Of a stretch of DNA of 21,305 nt, positions 1-8,276 are shown one piece after another. Numbering within the stretch: the stretch's first letter is position 1; each line of letters begins with the position of its first letter. Below the pieces are notes generated by a model. It was not told the DNA's origin, did not search any database, and worked only from the letters and a program-made list of their open reading frames with translations. Origin of the DNA: CAVWDI01 sp046259385. Its GTDB lineage: Bacteria > Chloroflexota > Anaerolineae > Anaerolineales > UBA4823. The stretch covers positions 1 to 21,305 of the forward strand of contig JBJYWI010000154.1 of NCBI GenBank assembly GCA_046259385.1, given 5' to 3'. A program made the translations under genes and the position numbers.

Positions 1-693
1 TATTTTCATGCCAAAATCGAGTACAGAGATTTTTTCACTGATTCCCATCACAACCCGCATGTCATGTTCAATTAGTAGAATAGTAATACCAAGGTCGTCC
101 CTGAGTTGTTTGATAAAGTACATCATTTCAGCGGATTCATGCGGGTTCATTCCAGCGGTTGGTTCGTCAAGAAGAAGCAGTTGTGGTTGGCTGGCGATTG
201 CACGCGCCATTTCAAGTCGTCTTTGCGCACCGTATGGAAGGTTGCGGGCGAGTAGGTCACCCAGACCGGTCAATCCAACATAATGGAGCAGTCGGCGCGC
301 TTCTTCTTCAGCATCTTCCTCTTCTTTCCTATAACGCTTTGTCCCGATGATCGATTCGATCCAGTTGGTTTTTAGCCTGGGATGCTGACCGACTAAAATG
401 TTCTCTATTGCTGACATTGCGGGGAAAACCCGGATATTCTGGTAGGTTCGTGCAACACCCATCCGGGTTATCTGGTCTGGAGTACGCCCGTTCAGCTTTT
501 GTCCTTTGTAAAGCATGTCGCCTTCGTCAGCTTGGTAGAATCCTGTCAGGCAGTTAAAGAAAGTTGTTTTTCCCGCTCCGTTTGGTCCGATTATGCTGAC
601 GATAGCGCCCTCATCGATTTCAAAATCGTAGTTATCGACAGCTACCAGACCACCAAACCTTTTCGTTACGCCGTTGGCAGTTAATATAGCCAT
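1..693 (-). CDS. livG: Branched-chain amino acid ABC transporter ATP-binding protein LivG (partial, C-terminus cut by window edge)
   Basis: Cytoplasmic ATPase of a branched-chain/hydrophobic amino-acid importer; it powers the LivH-LivM permease. I translated the open frame from the ATG at 693 to the window edge (231 codons, no stop). It opens MAILTANGVTKRFGGLVAV and contains a Walker A GPNGAGKTT (about residues 36-44), a signature-like LPYGAQRRLEMARA, Walker B LLLLDEPTAGMNP and an H-loop LLIEHDM. LivG proteins are usually about 250-260 aa, so only some 20-30 residues should be missing. The pattern fits LivG (long insert between Walker A and signature, NPHE after Walker B) better than LivF. 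The start has a good ribosome-binding site (AAGGAT, 8 nt upstream). It lies 66 nt after livM as the fourth gene of the livKHMG operon; livF probably follows outside the window. Confidence 0.95.
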   Translation of the reverse strand, partial: MAILTANGVTKRFGGLVAVDNYDFEIDEGAIVSIIGPNGAGKTTFFNCLTGFYQADEGDMLYKGQKLNGRTPDQITRMGVARTYQNIRVFPAMSAIENILVGQHPRLKTNWIESIIGTKRYRKEEEDAEEEARRLLHYVGLTGLGDLLARNLPYGAQRRLEMARAIASQPQLLLLDEPTAGMNPHESAEMMYFIKQLRDDLGITILLIEHDMRVVMGISEKISVLDFGMKI

Positions 694-759
694 AATCTAA
701 TCCTTGTCAATAAAATTTGAGGTAGAAACCTGATCCTTCATTAAATAATGTTAGGTTGC

Positions 760-2496
760 TTATAAATGGGGTGTACCGTGTAAACCAGGATCACGTGTTT
801 CTGCCATCGGTGCTACAGCTTCTGGATACTCCTCATAAGCCATATCATCGTGCACGTGCAGTTCTCGCTTTCGGACAGCTGAAGGCCAGAAGCCTTCCGG
901 CTTGGCAAGCATCATCACTATTAGGATTGTTCCATACATCAACAACCGGAACTCTGCGAACTCACGTAGCAGTTCTGGTAATCCAACCAGTGCGAGAGCT
1001 CCTACCACAACTCCTGGTAAGCTACCCATCCCACCGACGATAATCATGCATAATACATTTATCGAAATCATGATGTTAAAACTGTGTGGGAAAATGGATG
1101 TAAGCTTGCTGGCAAATATCGCTCCTGATAATCCTGCAAAGGCAGCTCCAATCGCGAATGCAAGCAGCTTGGTATTTACCAGTTTAATTCCCATTGCCTC
1201 TGCAACATCTTCATCCTCCCGCATTGCCATCCACTGGCGTCCTAAGCGGGCTTGACTCAATCGATAGGAAATGAAAGCGGCGATTATTACGCCTGCTAAT
1301 ACCACATAATAGAAGTAGTCTGGCTTGATAAGAGCGTTCCCAAAAATGATAGGTTTGTTGATTTTTAACAAGCCTTGTGCGCCTCCAATATACGGTTTCA
1401 GCAGGTCTGATAGCGCCAGGATGCGGATAATCTCCCCGAAACCGAGGGTCACTATTGCTAGGTAGTCACCCCGCATACGTAATACTGGCATACCAAGGAT
1501 GATGCCGGCGGTTACTGCTGCCAGCACACAAATTGGTACTGCCAGCCAAAAAGACATACCTGCAATCCCTAAATCGCCGGTAGAAGTTAGAATACCCATC
1601 ATGTATGCCCCGATAGCGAAAAATGCCACGTAGCCAAGATCCAGCAGCCCGGCAAAACCGACGACGATATTAAGTCCGAAACCCATCAGTGCGAATATCA
1701 ATACGTTGTTTACCACTTCGGATAAATATGTCCCGATTAATAATGGCAGGAGAAGCATCAGTAAGATCCCAGCGATGATCCCCCCTGATCGAATTTGCGT
1801 TTTCTGTTTTGATTGTAAACGCTCAAACCGGTTTTTTACCCGCTCACCCCTTTCGATCCAGAGGAACGATAATCCTGCTAACAGTAGGAAAATGATTAAT
1901 GCTGCCTCAGGGCGGAGGGCTCTTGATTCAAATATGAGTTTTACAGCATCCAACCCAAAGAAGTTTCTTATCCTTTCAGAGAGGATTTCTGAGAACATCC
2001 CAATAAAAAACGTCCCTGTCAACCCATAAAGTATCGGTCTGCGCACACGGTCAGGAATCAGGTCTACCATAGCGGAGATCAAGCCAATTGCCCCAGAAAT
2101 AACTATGAGCATGAGAGTCCCTGCTCCTTGGCCGCGTCCAAAAGTAAGTATTTCAATTAAGGCTGGAGATACATTCGGTAAATATTGGCGCAAATCGACT
2201 ACTGCTGAAATGTAAATCAGAACGACAAGCGGGAGGGAGGAGATTAATCCGGTAAGAAGACCGTAAAGAAGAGCGATTCCTCTTCTCCCCTGTGGGGCTT
2301 TTTCTGCTGTCACAAAGCTAAAGCCGGCAGGTACAAGAAATAATATTACCTGTCCCAAGGTGAGGTATCCTGCGATAAGATACCTCTGGGCAAATAGATC
2401 AACCATGCCAATCATGCTGAAGCTTAATGAGACCACTCCGGCAATTAATCCATACTGGATTGGTATGCGCAAGTCAAAATTGTTAGATTCTTTCAT
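760..2496 (-). CDS. livM: Branched-chain amino acid ABC transporter permease LivM with long N-terminal membrane extension
   Basis: Inner-membrane permease half of the Liv importer, 578 aa. The LivM core is in the C-terminal part (about 240-545): the helix GLNIVVGFAGLLDLGYVAFF near 274-293, the hallmark LRMRGDYLAIVTLGFGEI near 339-356, and a late VGGMGSLPGVVVGALAL segment. Ordinary LivM proteins are roughly 300-420 aa. The extra length is an N-terminal stretch of about 235 residues with four or five predicted hydrophobic segments (about 14-35, 40-62, 75-97, 127-146, 198-215), ended by a charged linker ERGERVKNRFERLQSKQK (215-232). The ATG at 2496 has a GGAG 9 nt upstream and follows livH by 12 nt, so the two are surely co-transcribed and probably translationally linked. 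The C-terminal 40 residues are polar and probably cytoplasmic. Function of the extension is unknown. Confidence 0.93.
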   Translation of the reverse strand: MKESNNFDLRIPIQYGLIAGVVSLSFSMIGMVDLFAQRYLIAGYLTLGQVILFLVPAGFSFVTAEKAPQGRRGIALLYGLLTGLISSLPLVVLIYISAVVDLRQYLPNVSPALIEILTFGRGQGAGTLMLIVISGAIGLISAMVDLIPDRVRRPILYGLTGTFFIGMFSEILSERIRNFFGLDAVKLIFESRALRPEAALIIFLLLAGLSFLWIERGERVKNRFERLQSKQKTQIRSGGIIAGILLMLLLPLLIGTYLSEVVNNVLIFALMGFGLNIVVGFAGLLDLGYVAFFAIGAYMMGILTSTGDLGIAGMSFWLAVPICVLAAVTAGIILGMPVLRMRGDYLAIVTLGFGEIIRILALSDLLKPYIGGAQGLLKINKPIIFGNALIKPDYFYYVVLAGVIIAAFISYRLSQARLGRQWMAMREDEDVAEAMGIKLVNTKLLAFAIGAAFAGLSGAIFASKLTSIFPHSFNIMISINVLCMIIVGGMGSLPGVVVGALALVGLPELLREFAEFRLLMYGTILIVMMLAKPEGFWPSAVRKRELHVHDDMAYEEYPEAVAPMAETRDPGLHGTPHL

Positions 2497-2508
2497 GTCT
2501 GAACTCCG

Positions 2509-3570
2509 CTAGGCTTTCTTTTCGGCAAGGCGTTCTCCCAGGATACCCTGAGGTCTGAAGATTAATACCAGCACCAGCATTGTAAAAGCAATTACATCTT
2601 TTAACTGGTGAGGTGCTGGGATTCCCATTCCCTCAAGGAAGAGGCTTGGTCCTATCGACTCGATAATTCCGAGAAAGAGCCCCCCAATTGCAGCTCCGGG
2701 AATGCTTCCGATTCCTCCAAGAACAGCGGCGGTGAAAGCCTTTAATCCTGGAAAAAATCCCATAAAAAAGTTGGTTTGGGTGAATACCAGTGCATACAGC
2801 AGTCCGGCTACCCCAGCCATGGCCGCGCCGGTGGCAAAGGTAATTGTGATAGTGCGGTCAACATCAATTCCCATCAGGGCAGCTGTATCCTTATCCTCAG
2901 CCACAGCCCGGATCGATTTTCCAGTTTTTGTTTGCATGATGAAAAAATTCAATCCGATCAGCATAATAATTGTGACGATGATCACCAGAACATGGGTCCT
3001 GAGTACATCGACGCCAAGAACCATGATTGTTCCTTTGAGGAGATCCGGGACTGGGAATGGGACTACTTGGGAGCCAAAAAGCCCGCGGTAGTAATTCTGC
3101 CAGAAAAAAGAGGCACCTATCGCAGTGATCAATGGCACAAGTCTTGGTGCTTTTCTGAGTGGTCGGTAGGCTATTCGTTCAGTTAAGATGGCTATGCCCA
3201 TCGATACGAGCATTGCCACAATACCGATGATTACCAGGCTGATTATGGGTTGACGGTTTAAGAATCCAGAAGCTGCCATTGGGGTTGCGATAAATACGGT
3301 GGCAGTCATAATCCCTGACATAAAGAATTCACCGTGCGCAAAATTGATCATAAATAACACACCATAGACAAGCGTATATCCGATTGCTATAAGGGCATAC
3401 ATGCTGCCTTGGGCGATACCAAAAATGATGAAGTCTGTCCATTGGCTTGGGGTGTAAGGATTTTTAATAATGGTGATGATTGTTCCATAAATAACGAGAA
3501 TAATGATAACTGCTCTAATAACCCATAAAAACAGCCCAATCCAATCGAGGTCTTGAAAGCGTTGACGCAT
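2509..3570 (-). CDS. livH: Branched-chain amino acid ABC transporter permease LivH
   Basis: Partner permease of LivM, 353 aa, multi-pass membrane protein. Seen in the sequence: the conserved early segment QGSMYALIAIGYTLVYGVLF followed by NFAHGEFFM (about 76-84), typical of the LivH family; the cytoplasmic coupling loop RAVAEDKDTAALMGIDVDR (about 216-234); and the late GGIGSIPGAAIGGLFLGIIE segment. The length is somewhat above the usual 290-310 aa because of an N-terminal hydrophobic helix (about 12-36) before the conserved core. The ATG has an AGGAG 7 nt upstream. It is the second gene of the operon, separated from livK by 121 nt that hold a strong hairpin. Confidence 0.94.
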   Translation of the reverse strand: MRQRFQDLDWIGLFLWVIRAVIIILVIYGTIITIIKNPYTPSQWTDFIIFGIAQGSMYALIAIGYTLVYGVLFMINFAHGEFFMSGIMTATVFIATPMAASGFLNRQPIISLVIIGIVAMLVSMGIAILTERIAYRPLRKAPRLVPLITAIGASFFWQNYYRGLFGSQVVPFPVPDLLKGTIMVLGVDVLRTHVLVIIVTIIMLIGLNFFIMQTKTGKSIRAVAEDKDTAALMGIDVDRTITITFATGAAMAGVAGLLYALVFTQTNFFMGFFPGLKAFTAAVLGGIGSIPGAAIGGLFLGIIESIGPSLFLEGMGIPAPHQLKDVIAFTMLVLVLIFRPQGILGERLAEKKA

Positions 3571-3617
3571 GTTGAAACTCCTATTTATGAAATAGGGGGG
3601 TAATTAAATAAACGGGA

Positions 3618-3649
3618 GGATGGGTCCAGGTATAACCTGGAACCCATCC
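3618..3649 (-). terminator. Strong intercistronic hairpin between livK and livH
   Basis: An almost perfect inverted repeat: GGATGGGT-CCAGGT (3618-3631), a 3-nt loop, then ACCTGG-(A)-ACCCATCC (3635-3649). This is 14 paired bases with one bulged base. Read on the minus strand it starts about 43 nt after the livK stop and is followed by a U-containing but not pure T tract (TTTATTTAATTA). I infer a partial terminator and/or a 3'-end stabiliser for the livK message that leaves the permease genes at lower expression, as is common when a binding protein is the first gene. A full factor-independent terminator is less likely because livHMG need read-through. Confidence 0.6.
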
Positions 3650-3691
3650 CCCATTTTCATGTTAGCCAGCAATTATAAGTGGATACGAACA

Positions 3692-4963
3692 CTACTCTTC
3701 CGGCCAGATCTTTGTGTATTCACCGTCTTGGATGACGGAGACAGAAATCTTCGGATCTGCGCAGTCGCCGAATTCGTCGCAGGTAAGTGTTCCTGTGATT
3801 CCTTTGTAACCCGAGGTGGCTCCAATGCAGTCACGCATTGCCTGGCGACCAATGTGGATCGTGCCGTCCTCATCCTGCACAGCTACCTGTTCAACACAAC
3901 CTAGTATGATGTTGGTTGCATCAAATGCATGCGCATGGAAAACTGAGAGTGTGTCAGTGCCGTACTTCTCTTTGTAATCGGCTTTGAACTTCTCGTATTC
4001 ATCGCCTGCGAAGGAAATGTCTGGACCTGACCAGTACATTCCAGCAGCATCTTCACCAATAGCTTCAGCTGCGTCTGCGGAGATGCACCCATCAGCAGCG
4101 GAGGCAACTGTGTCTTCCAAACCGGATACTTCCTTCATCTGTTTTCTAATCAATGCACATTCGGGCATGAAGATTGGGAAGTACAGGAATTCTGGCGGAC
4201 CTGCGGCTGATACCGCGGTTAGAACTGGTCGCATATCGGTGTCGCCCTTATTGATGGCGGTGAAATCAACAATCTCGCCGCCAAGCGCCTCAAAGGATTG
4301 CGAGAATGAATTTGCTAGCCCTTCGGTGTACGGGTCGCCGTCATGGATCGCGGCTCCCTTAGTTTTACCAAGTTCGTTGAAAGCATAGTCAGCCATCGCG
4401 GCGCCCTGGACCTTGTCGTTATGTGCTGTCCGGTAATAGCCAGGGTTCCATGCCTGCTCGGGATCGGTCAAGCTTGGGGCTGTGTTCGAAGGTGAAACCA
4501 TGAAGTAGCCGGCTTCCGAAATAACTTTCGACATAGGTACGCCTGCGCCGGAGCAGCTTGTTCCAACCACGCCCAGGATGCTGGGATCAGCCACAATTTT
4601 TTGGCCTGCGGTCTGTCCGCCCTCTGCGCTGCAGCCGTCGTCTTCAGCCTGCAGTTCAACTGGGTGCCCTAAAACATCGCCTTTCCAGTCCATCGCGATT
4701 TCGACCCCGTACTGGGAGTCCTGTCCGAGCTGTGCGTTCGCTCCGGAGATTACCAGCGCTGAAGCGATCCGGATTGGTTCACCTGGTCCGTAGTCCACAC
4801 AGCCGATCTCGTCTTCGCAGACGAATTCCGCCATTTCCTCTGCAGGCTCTTCTTCCATGGGTTCTTCTGGTGCGGGTGCTTCTGTAGCGGGTTGCGCACA
4901 GGCAGCCAAAATCATGGTCGCTACGGTCAAAATCGATAGTATAAAAAATATACGCTTGCCCAT
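3692..4963 (-). CDS. livK: Branched-chain amino acid ABC transporter substrate-binding lipoprotein (LivK/LivJ type)
   Basis: Extracytoplasmic receptor that delivers ligand to LivH-LivM; 423 aa. The N-terminus MGKRIFFILSILTVATMILAAC is a lipoprotein signal with lipobox LAAC (Cys22), followed by a low-complexity acidic/proline linker (about 26-46). The rest is a type I periplasmic-binding fold (Peripla_BP_6 family): GPGEPIRIASALVISGANAQ (first strand and loop), VVGTSCSGAGVPMSKVISEAGYFMVSPSNTAPSL region, and an HDGDPYTEGLANSFSQSFEALG helix. The start is well supported: an AGGAGGAG ribosome-binding site (4967-4974) lies just upstream of the ATG. It is the promoter-proximal gene of the operon. The exact ligand (Leu/Ile/Val, other amino acid, or a short amide such as urea) cannot be told from sequence alone. 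Confidence 0.93.
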   Translation of the reverse strand: MGKRIFFILSILTVATMILAACAQPATEAPAPEEPMEEEPAEEMAEFVCEDEIGCVDYGPGEPIRIASALVISGANAQLGQDSQYGVEIAMDWKGDVLGHPVELQAEDDGCSAEGGQTAGQKIVADPSILGVVGTSCSGAGVPMSKVISEAGYFMVSPSNTAPSLTDPEQAWNPGYYRTAHNDKVQGAAMADYAFNELGKTKGAAIHDGDPYTEGLANSFSQSFEALGGEIVDFTAINKGDTDMRPVLTAVSAAGPPEFLYFPIFMPECALIRKQMKEVSGLEDTVASAADGCISADAAEAIGEDAAGMYWSGPDISFAGDEYEKFKADYKEKYGTDTLSVFHAHAFDATNIILGCVEQVAVQDEDGTIHIGRQAMRDCIGATSGYKGITGTLTCDEFGDCADPKISVSVIQDGEYTKIWPEE

Positions 4964-5075
4964 TTTCTCCTCCTGTATTACGTTTAGGATTTTTAGAATT
5001 TTTTTTGCAACAACTAAGGGATATTCTTAAAAATAATATTCTCTCTTCTTGTCTGCCTCCTTCCGGTTATATTGT

Positions 5076-5146
5076 GGAACTATTTCCAATTCGGTATTAT
5101 GGATTTTCGAATTGGATGATTAATTAGGCGTATATTCCTCAGTTCC
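5076..5146 (-). promoter_or_regulatory. Nested inverted repeats in the livK leader
   Basis: Within the predicted liv leader (minus strand), an outer pair GGAACT (5146-5141) / AGTTCC (5081-5076) encloses a perfect 8-bp inverted repeat CCAATTCG (5115-5108) / CGAATTGG (5093-5086) with a 14-nt loop. It could be a folded leader RNA affecting livK expression, or the inner repeat could be a DNA operator: its half-sites are 22 bp apart, about two helical turns. No known riboswitch class was recognised. Confidence 0.35.
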
Positions 5147-5173
5147 TTATTGTTAACCGCAAATTAAAGGAAA

Positions 5174-5202
5174 ATTCTACCGATAATAAGCTTCCTCGTC
5201 AA
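5174..5202 (-). promoter_or_regulatory. Sigma-70-type promoter of the liv operon
   Basis: On the minus strand: -35 TTGACG (5202-5197), a spacer of exactly 17 nt, and -10 TAGAAT (5179-5174). Each hexamer matches the consensus at 5 of 6 positions. Transcription would begin near 5167, giving a leader of about 200 nt before livK. Seen directly; activity is inferred. Confidence 0.55.
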
Positions 5203-5285
5203 GGCTTTCAAATTAACAATCACTGCTTTACGGCTGGCGAAATACGATTTTTTGTGAATTTATCAGGTTCTAAATACAAACCCGT

Positions 5286-6302
5286 ATGGTAAAATTTAAT
5301 GTTGTGGCGAATTCCCCCAACACAAAGATTTTGCCTGCCCCACCCAGCCTGACGAGATCTCTGATGGCTGGTTTTGATGCTATCACCAACCATTTGGGTT
5401 TAATATTGTTTTCGGTTATTTTTGATTTGCTGCTCTGGTTTGGACCAAAATTTAGGTTATTAGCTCTGGTGGAGGGGTTTTTTGATCAACTCACATCGTT
5501 ACCAGAATTGAATTCAGCCGAAGTGATGGATTCAATTAATTTCGCCCGGGGTTTCTGGGTTGAATTTGCTGGGAGTTTTAACCTTTTGTTTTTCTTCCGT
5601 GCGTTGCCGGTAGGGATACCAAGCTTGATGGTCTCAAGATCTCCAGTTGAATCCCCGATAGGAGCGCCTCTATTTTACGAAGTAAATTCAACTGGATTGG
5701 CACTGGGGTTGATGATCTTTTTTGTTGTAATCGGTCTTCTGGCAGGCACTGTTTATTTCTCGTTAATATCTCAGGCAGCTGTAAGCGGAGAGATCTCGAT
5801 CGTTAATATGGCTCGAATCCTACCCTGGACTTTCGTTCAAGTATTATTAATGTCAATGCTGACCTTTCTATTGTGCATTGCAACGGTGATTCCATTTAGC
5901 TGTATTATGTCGGTTTTATTGATGAGCGGTCTGGGTTTTGACCGGTTTGGTTTTATACTGTTTTTTATAATGGGGGGATTGTTTTTATGGTGGATGCTGC
6001 CATTATTTTTTACGCCGCATGGCATATTCATAAATCATCGGGTTTTATGGGATTCAATCCGGGACAGCATCAGGATTACCCGCTCAACCCTTCCAGCTCC
6101 AGGGTTCCTGTTCTTGATAATTGTAGTCCTCAGTGAAGGATTAAAATTACTCTGGCGGATTCCACCAGCAAATTCATGGTTTGCATTAATAGGGGTATTG
6201 GGACATTCTTTTGTAGCTGCAGGTTTGATCGCCGCCAGTTTTGTATTCTATAAGGACGCCGACCAATGGATGAGCAGTGAACCAGCAGTCAGCACAATTT
6301 AA
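5286..6302 (+). CDS. Multi-pass membrane protein of unknown function
   Basis: 338 aa, not assigned to a named family. It has about seven hydrophobic segments (roughly 35-55, 92-112, 136-160, 184-212, 218-245, 268-288, 300-320). The first 30 residues are polar and proline-containing (SPNTKILPAPPSLTRSLMAG), with no signal peptide. Between segments 5 and 6 there is a cytoplasm-like basic/amphipathic stretch (NHRVLWDSIRDSIRITRSTLPAPG), which resembles the helix-plus-PxxG layout of bacterial DUF-type membrane proteins with an amphipathic interfacial helix. The ATG at 5286 has no clear Shine-Dalgarno; an internal ATG at about 5363 is possible but would remove part of the N-terminus. It lies 48 nt before the likely gyrB start on the same strand, so they may be co-transcribed, but nothing shows a functional link. 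Confidence 0.8.
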   Translation: MVKFNVVANSPNTKILPAPPSLTRSLMAGFDAITNHLGLILFSVIFDLLLWFGPKFRLLALVEGFFDQLTSLPELNSAEVMDSINFARGFWVEFAGSFNLLFFFRALPVGIPSLMVSRSPVESPIGAPLFYEVNSTGLALGLMIFFVVIGLLAGTVYFSLISQAAVSGEISIVNMARILPWTFVQVLLMSMLTFLLCIATVIPFSCIMSVLLMSGLGFDRFGFILFFIMGGLFLWWMLPLFFTPHGIFINHRVLWDSIRDSIRITRSTLPAPGFLFLIIVVLSEGLKLLWRIPPANSWFALIGVLGHSFVAAGLIAASFVFYKDADQWMSSEPAVSTI

Positions 6303-6350
6303 ATTCATACTATTGAATCGATTGAGGGCGAATGCCCAATGGAGGTATTG

Positions 6351-8270
6351 TTGGCAAAAAAAGTAACAGCTTCTTATGATGCTGAAGACATCCAAGTTTT
6401 AGAAGGTTTAGAAGCCGTTCGCCGTCGGCCGGGGATGTATGTTGGGGGTACCGATATTAGAGCCCTTCACCACTTGATTTATGAGGTTGTGGATAATTCG
6501 ATAGATGAAGCCCTGGCTGGTTCCTGTGACCGAATTGAAGTGATCATCCACCCTGACAGCAGCGTGACAGTATATGATAATGGGCGAGGTATCCCGGTAG
6601 GTATTCACTCCCAAACTAATAAACCGGCCCTCGAGGTGGTTATGACCACTCTCCACGCAGGCGGGAAATTCGGGGGCGGGAGTTATAAAGTCTCGGGTGG
6701 TTTGCACGGTGTTGGAGTTTCCGCAGTTAATGCCCTGTCGGAATGGTGTGAAGTTGAAGTATCCCGGGATGGAAAAATTTACTCACAGCGTTACCACCGT
6801 GGCATCCCCACTGGAGCTGTTGAGGTTGTTGGAGAATCGGACCCGAAGGAAACCGGAACCAGAACGACCTTCAAATTTGATGCGGACATCTTCAAAGGTG
6901 AGCAGGATTACCGGTTCGACACACTTGTGCAGCGTTTTAGAGAGATGGCTTTTGTCACACGTGGTGTGACCATTTTTTTCTTGGATGAGCGCTCAAACCG
7001 TGAGATGACTTTTTATTTTGAGGGAGGGATAACATCTTTTGTCCGCTACTTGAACCGCAACCGCCAGATTATCCATCCTGTAGTCTATGTTGAAAAAATG
7101 GTCGATGGTTCTTCTATTGAAGCGGCTATCCAGTATACAAATGTGTTTTCTGAATCGGTGTATGCCTTTGCCAATACCATTAATACAATCGATGGTGGTA
7201 CGCATCTTACCGGTTTGCGCTCAGCGATTACCAGGACGATTAATGACTACGCCCGTAAGTCGGGGATGCTGAAGGATTCCGACGCAAATTTCAGCGGAGA
7301 TGACACTCGCGAAGGTTTAACTGCCATCATAAGCATAAAACATCCCGACCCGCAATTTGAGAGCCAGACGAAAGTCAAATTGATGAATCCCGAACTGCAG
7401 GCGAGTACCCAGCAAGTTGTGGGTGAGTCTTTCAGTTCTTTTCTCGAAGAAAACCCTTCCGCCGCGAAAGCAATAGTTCAAAAGTGTTTAACTTCCGCCC
7501 GGGCAAGAGATGCTGCCCGGAAGGCACGTGACCTTGTTATCCGCAAATCGGCACTGGAGAGCCTGACTCTCCCAGGTAAACTGGCGGATTGCTCCGAGAG
7601 AGATTCGGAAAAAACCGAGTTGTACATCGTTGAGGGTGATTCAGCCGGTGGTAGCGCTAAGCAGGGCCGCGACCGTCATTTTCAGGCTATCCTGCCACTC
7701 AGAGGTAAGATACTCAACACTGAACGGGCTCGTCTAGATAAAATCCTTGCGAACAATGAAGTCAAAGCCCTGATCTCCGCTTTAGGCACCGGTATTGGGG
7801 AAAGCTTCGATGTCACCGGTCTTCGTTACGGCAGAATAATCATTATGACTGACGCTGATGTTGACGGGAGTCATATCCGGACTCTGTTGTTGACTTTTTT
7901 CTTTCGTTATATGCCTCAATTGATTGAAGAGGGACACCTATATATCGCTCAACCCCCTTTATACCGATTGACATTTAAGAAGAAAGCCCAGTATATCTAT
8001 ACAGAAGATGAGAAAGAGCGGGCGCTTAAGGATATCGGCGCTAATGCTGATAAAGTAAACTTGCAGCGCTACAAAGGTTTGGGTGAAATGAATCCCTCCC
8101 AGTTGTGGGAAACAACCATGGATCCAGAAAACCGGACGCTGCTCCTGGTAACTATTGAAGATGCTGCTGAAGCGGACAGGACATTTGATATGCTGATGGG
8201 GGCGGCGGTGCCCCCGCGCCGGCGCTTCATACAGACCCATGCACATGAGGTGCGCAACCTCGATATTTAA
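6351..8270 (+). CDS. gyrB: DNA gyrase subunit B
   Basis: ATPase subunit of the type IIA topoisomerase that introduces negative supercoils. From the TTG at 6351 it is 639 aa, the normal size for the short GyrB type. Visible motifs: GHKL ATPase box EVVDNSIDEA, GRGIPVG, and GGKFGGGSYKVSGGLHGVGVS; Toprim EGDSAGGSAKQGRDR (from residue 428) and DADVDGSHIRTLL (501-513); C-terminal Toprim tail RYKGLGEMNPSQLWETTMDP and the end HAHEVRNLDI. The QGRDRHFQAILPLRGKILN stretch favours GyrB over ParE. Start choice: an ATG at 6339 is in frame, but the only Shine-Dalgarno (GGAGGT, 6341-6346) lies inside its first codons and is correctly placed for TTG 6351, giving MAKKVTASYDA. Positions here use the TTG start. 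Four nt after the ATPase of this gene ends, the kinase gene begins, so they are probably one transcript. Confidence 0.97.
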   Translation: MAKKVTASYDAEDIQVLEGLEAVRRRPGMYVGGTDIRALHHLIYEVVDNSIDEALAGSCDRIEVIIHPDSSVTVYDNGRGIPVGIHSQTNKPALEVVMTTLHAGGKFGGGSYKVSGGLHGVGVSAVNALSEWCEVEVSRDGKIYSQRYHRGIPTGAVEVVGESDPKETGTRTTFKFDADIFKGEQDYRFDTLVQRFREMAFVTRGVTIFFLDERSNREMTFYFEGGITSFVRYLNRNRQIIHPVVYVEKMVDGSSIEAAIQYTNVFSESVYAFANTINTIDGGTHLTGLRSAITRTINDYARKSGMLKDSDANFSGDDTREGLTAIISIKHPDPQFESQTKVKLMNPELQASTQQVVGESFSSFLEENPSAAKAIVQKCLTSARARDAARKARDLVIRKSALESLTLPGKLADCSERDSEKTELYIVEGDSAGGSAKQGRDRHFQAILPLRGKILNTERARLDKILANNEVKALISALGTGIGESFDVTGLRYGRIIIMTDADVDGSHIRTLLLTFFFRYMPQLIEEGHLYIAQPPLYRLTFKKKAQYIYTEDEKERALKDIGANADKVNLQRYKGLGEMNPSQLWETTMDPENRTLLLVTIEDAAEADRTFDMLMGAAVPPRRRFIQTHAHEVRNLDI

Positions 8271-8276
8271 TTTGAA

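Larger units (their letters stand above)
4964..5285. other. Divergent intergenic region between livK and the plus-strand membrane gene
   Basis: 322 nt with no credible gene on either strand. It is AT-rich and holds the liv promoter, the long liv leader with nested inverted repeats and the strong livK ribosome-binding site, all on the minus strand. I see no convincing promoter or Shine-Dalgarno for the plus-strand gene starting at 5286. Confidence 0.6.

Noticed and set aside
3984..4388. 134-aa plus-strand frame opposite livK
   Set aside because: Antisense shadow of a well-supported gene; Ser/Ala-rich composition with no motif.
6351..8270. ParE (topoisomerase IV) identity
   Set aside because: QGRDRHFQAILPLRGKILN and the C-terminal end fit GyrB; no ParC-like gene is adjacent. 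GyrA is also absent, so the call rests on the motifs.
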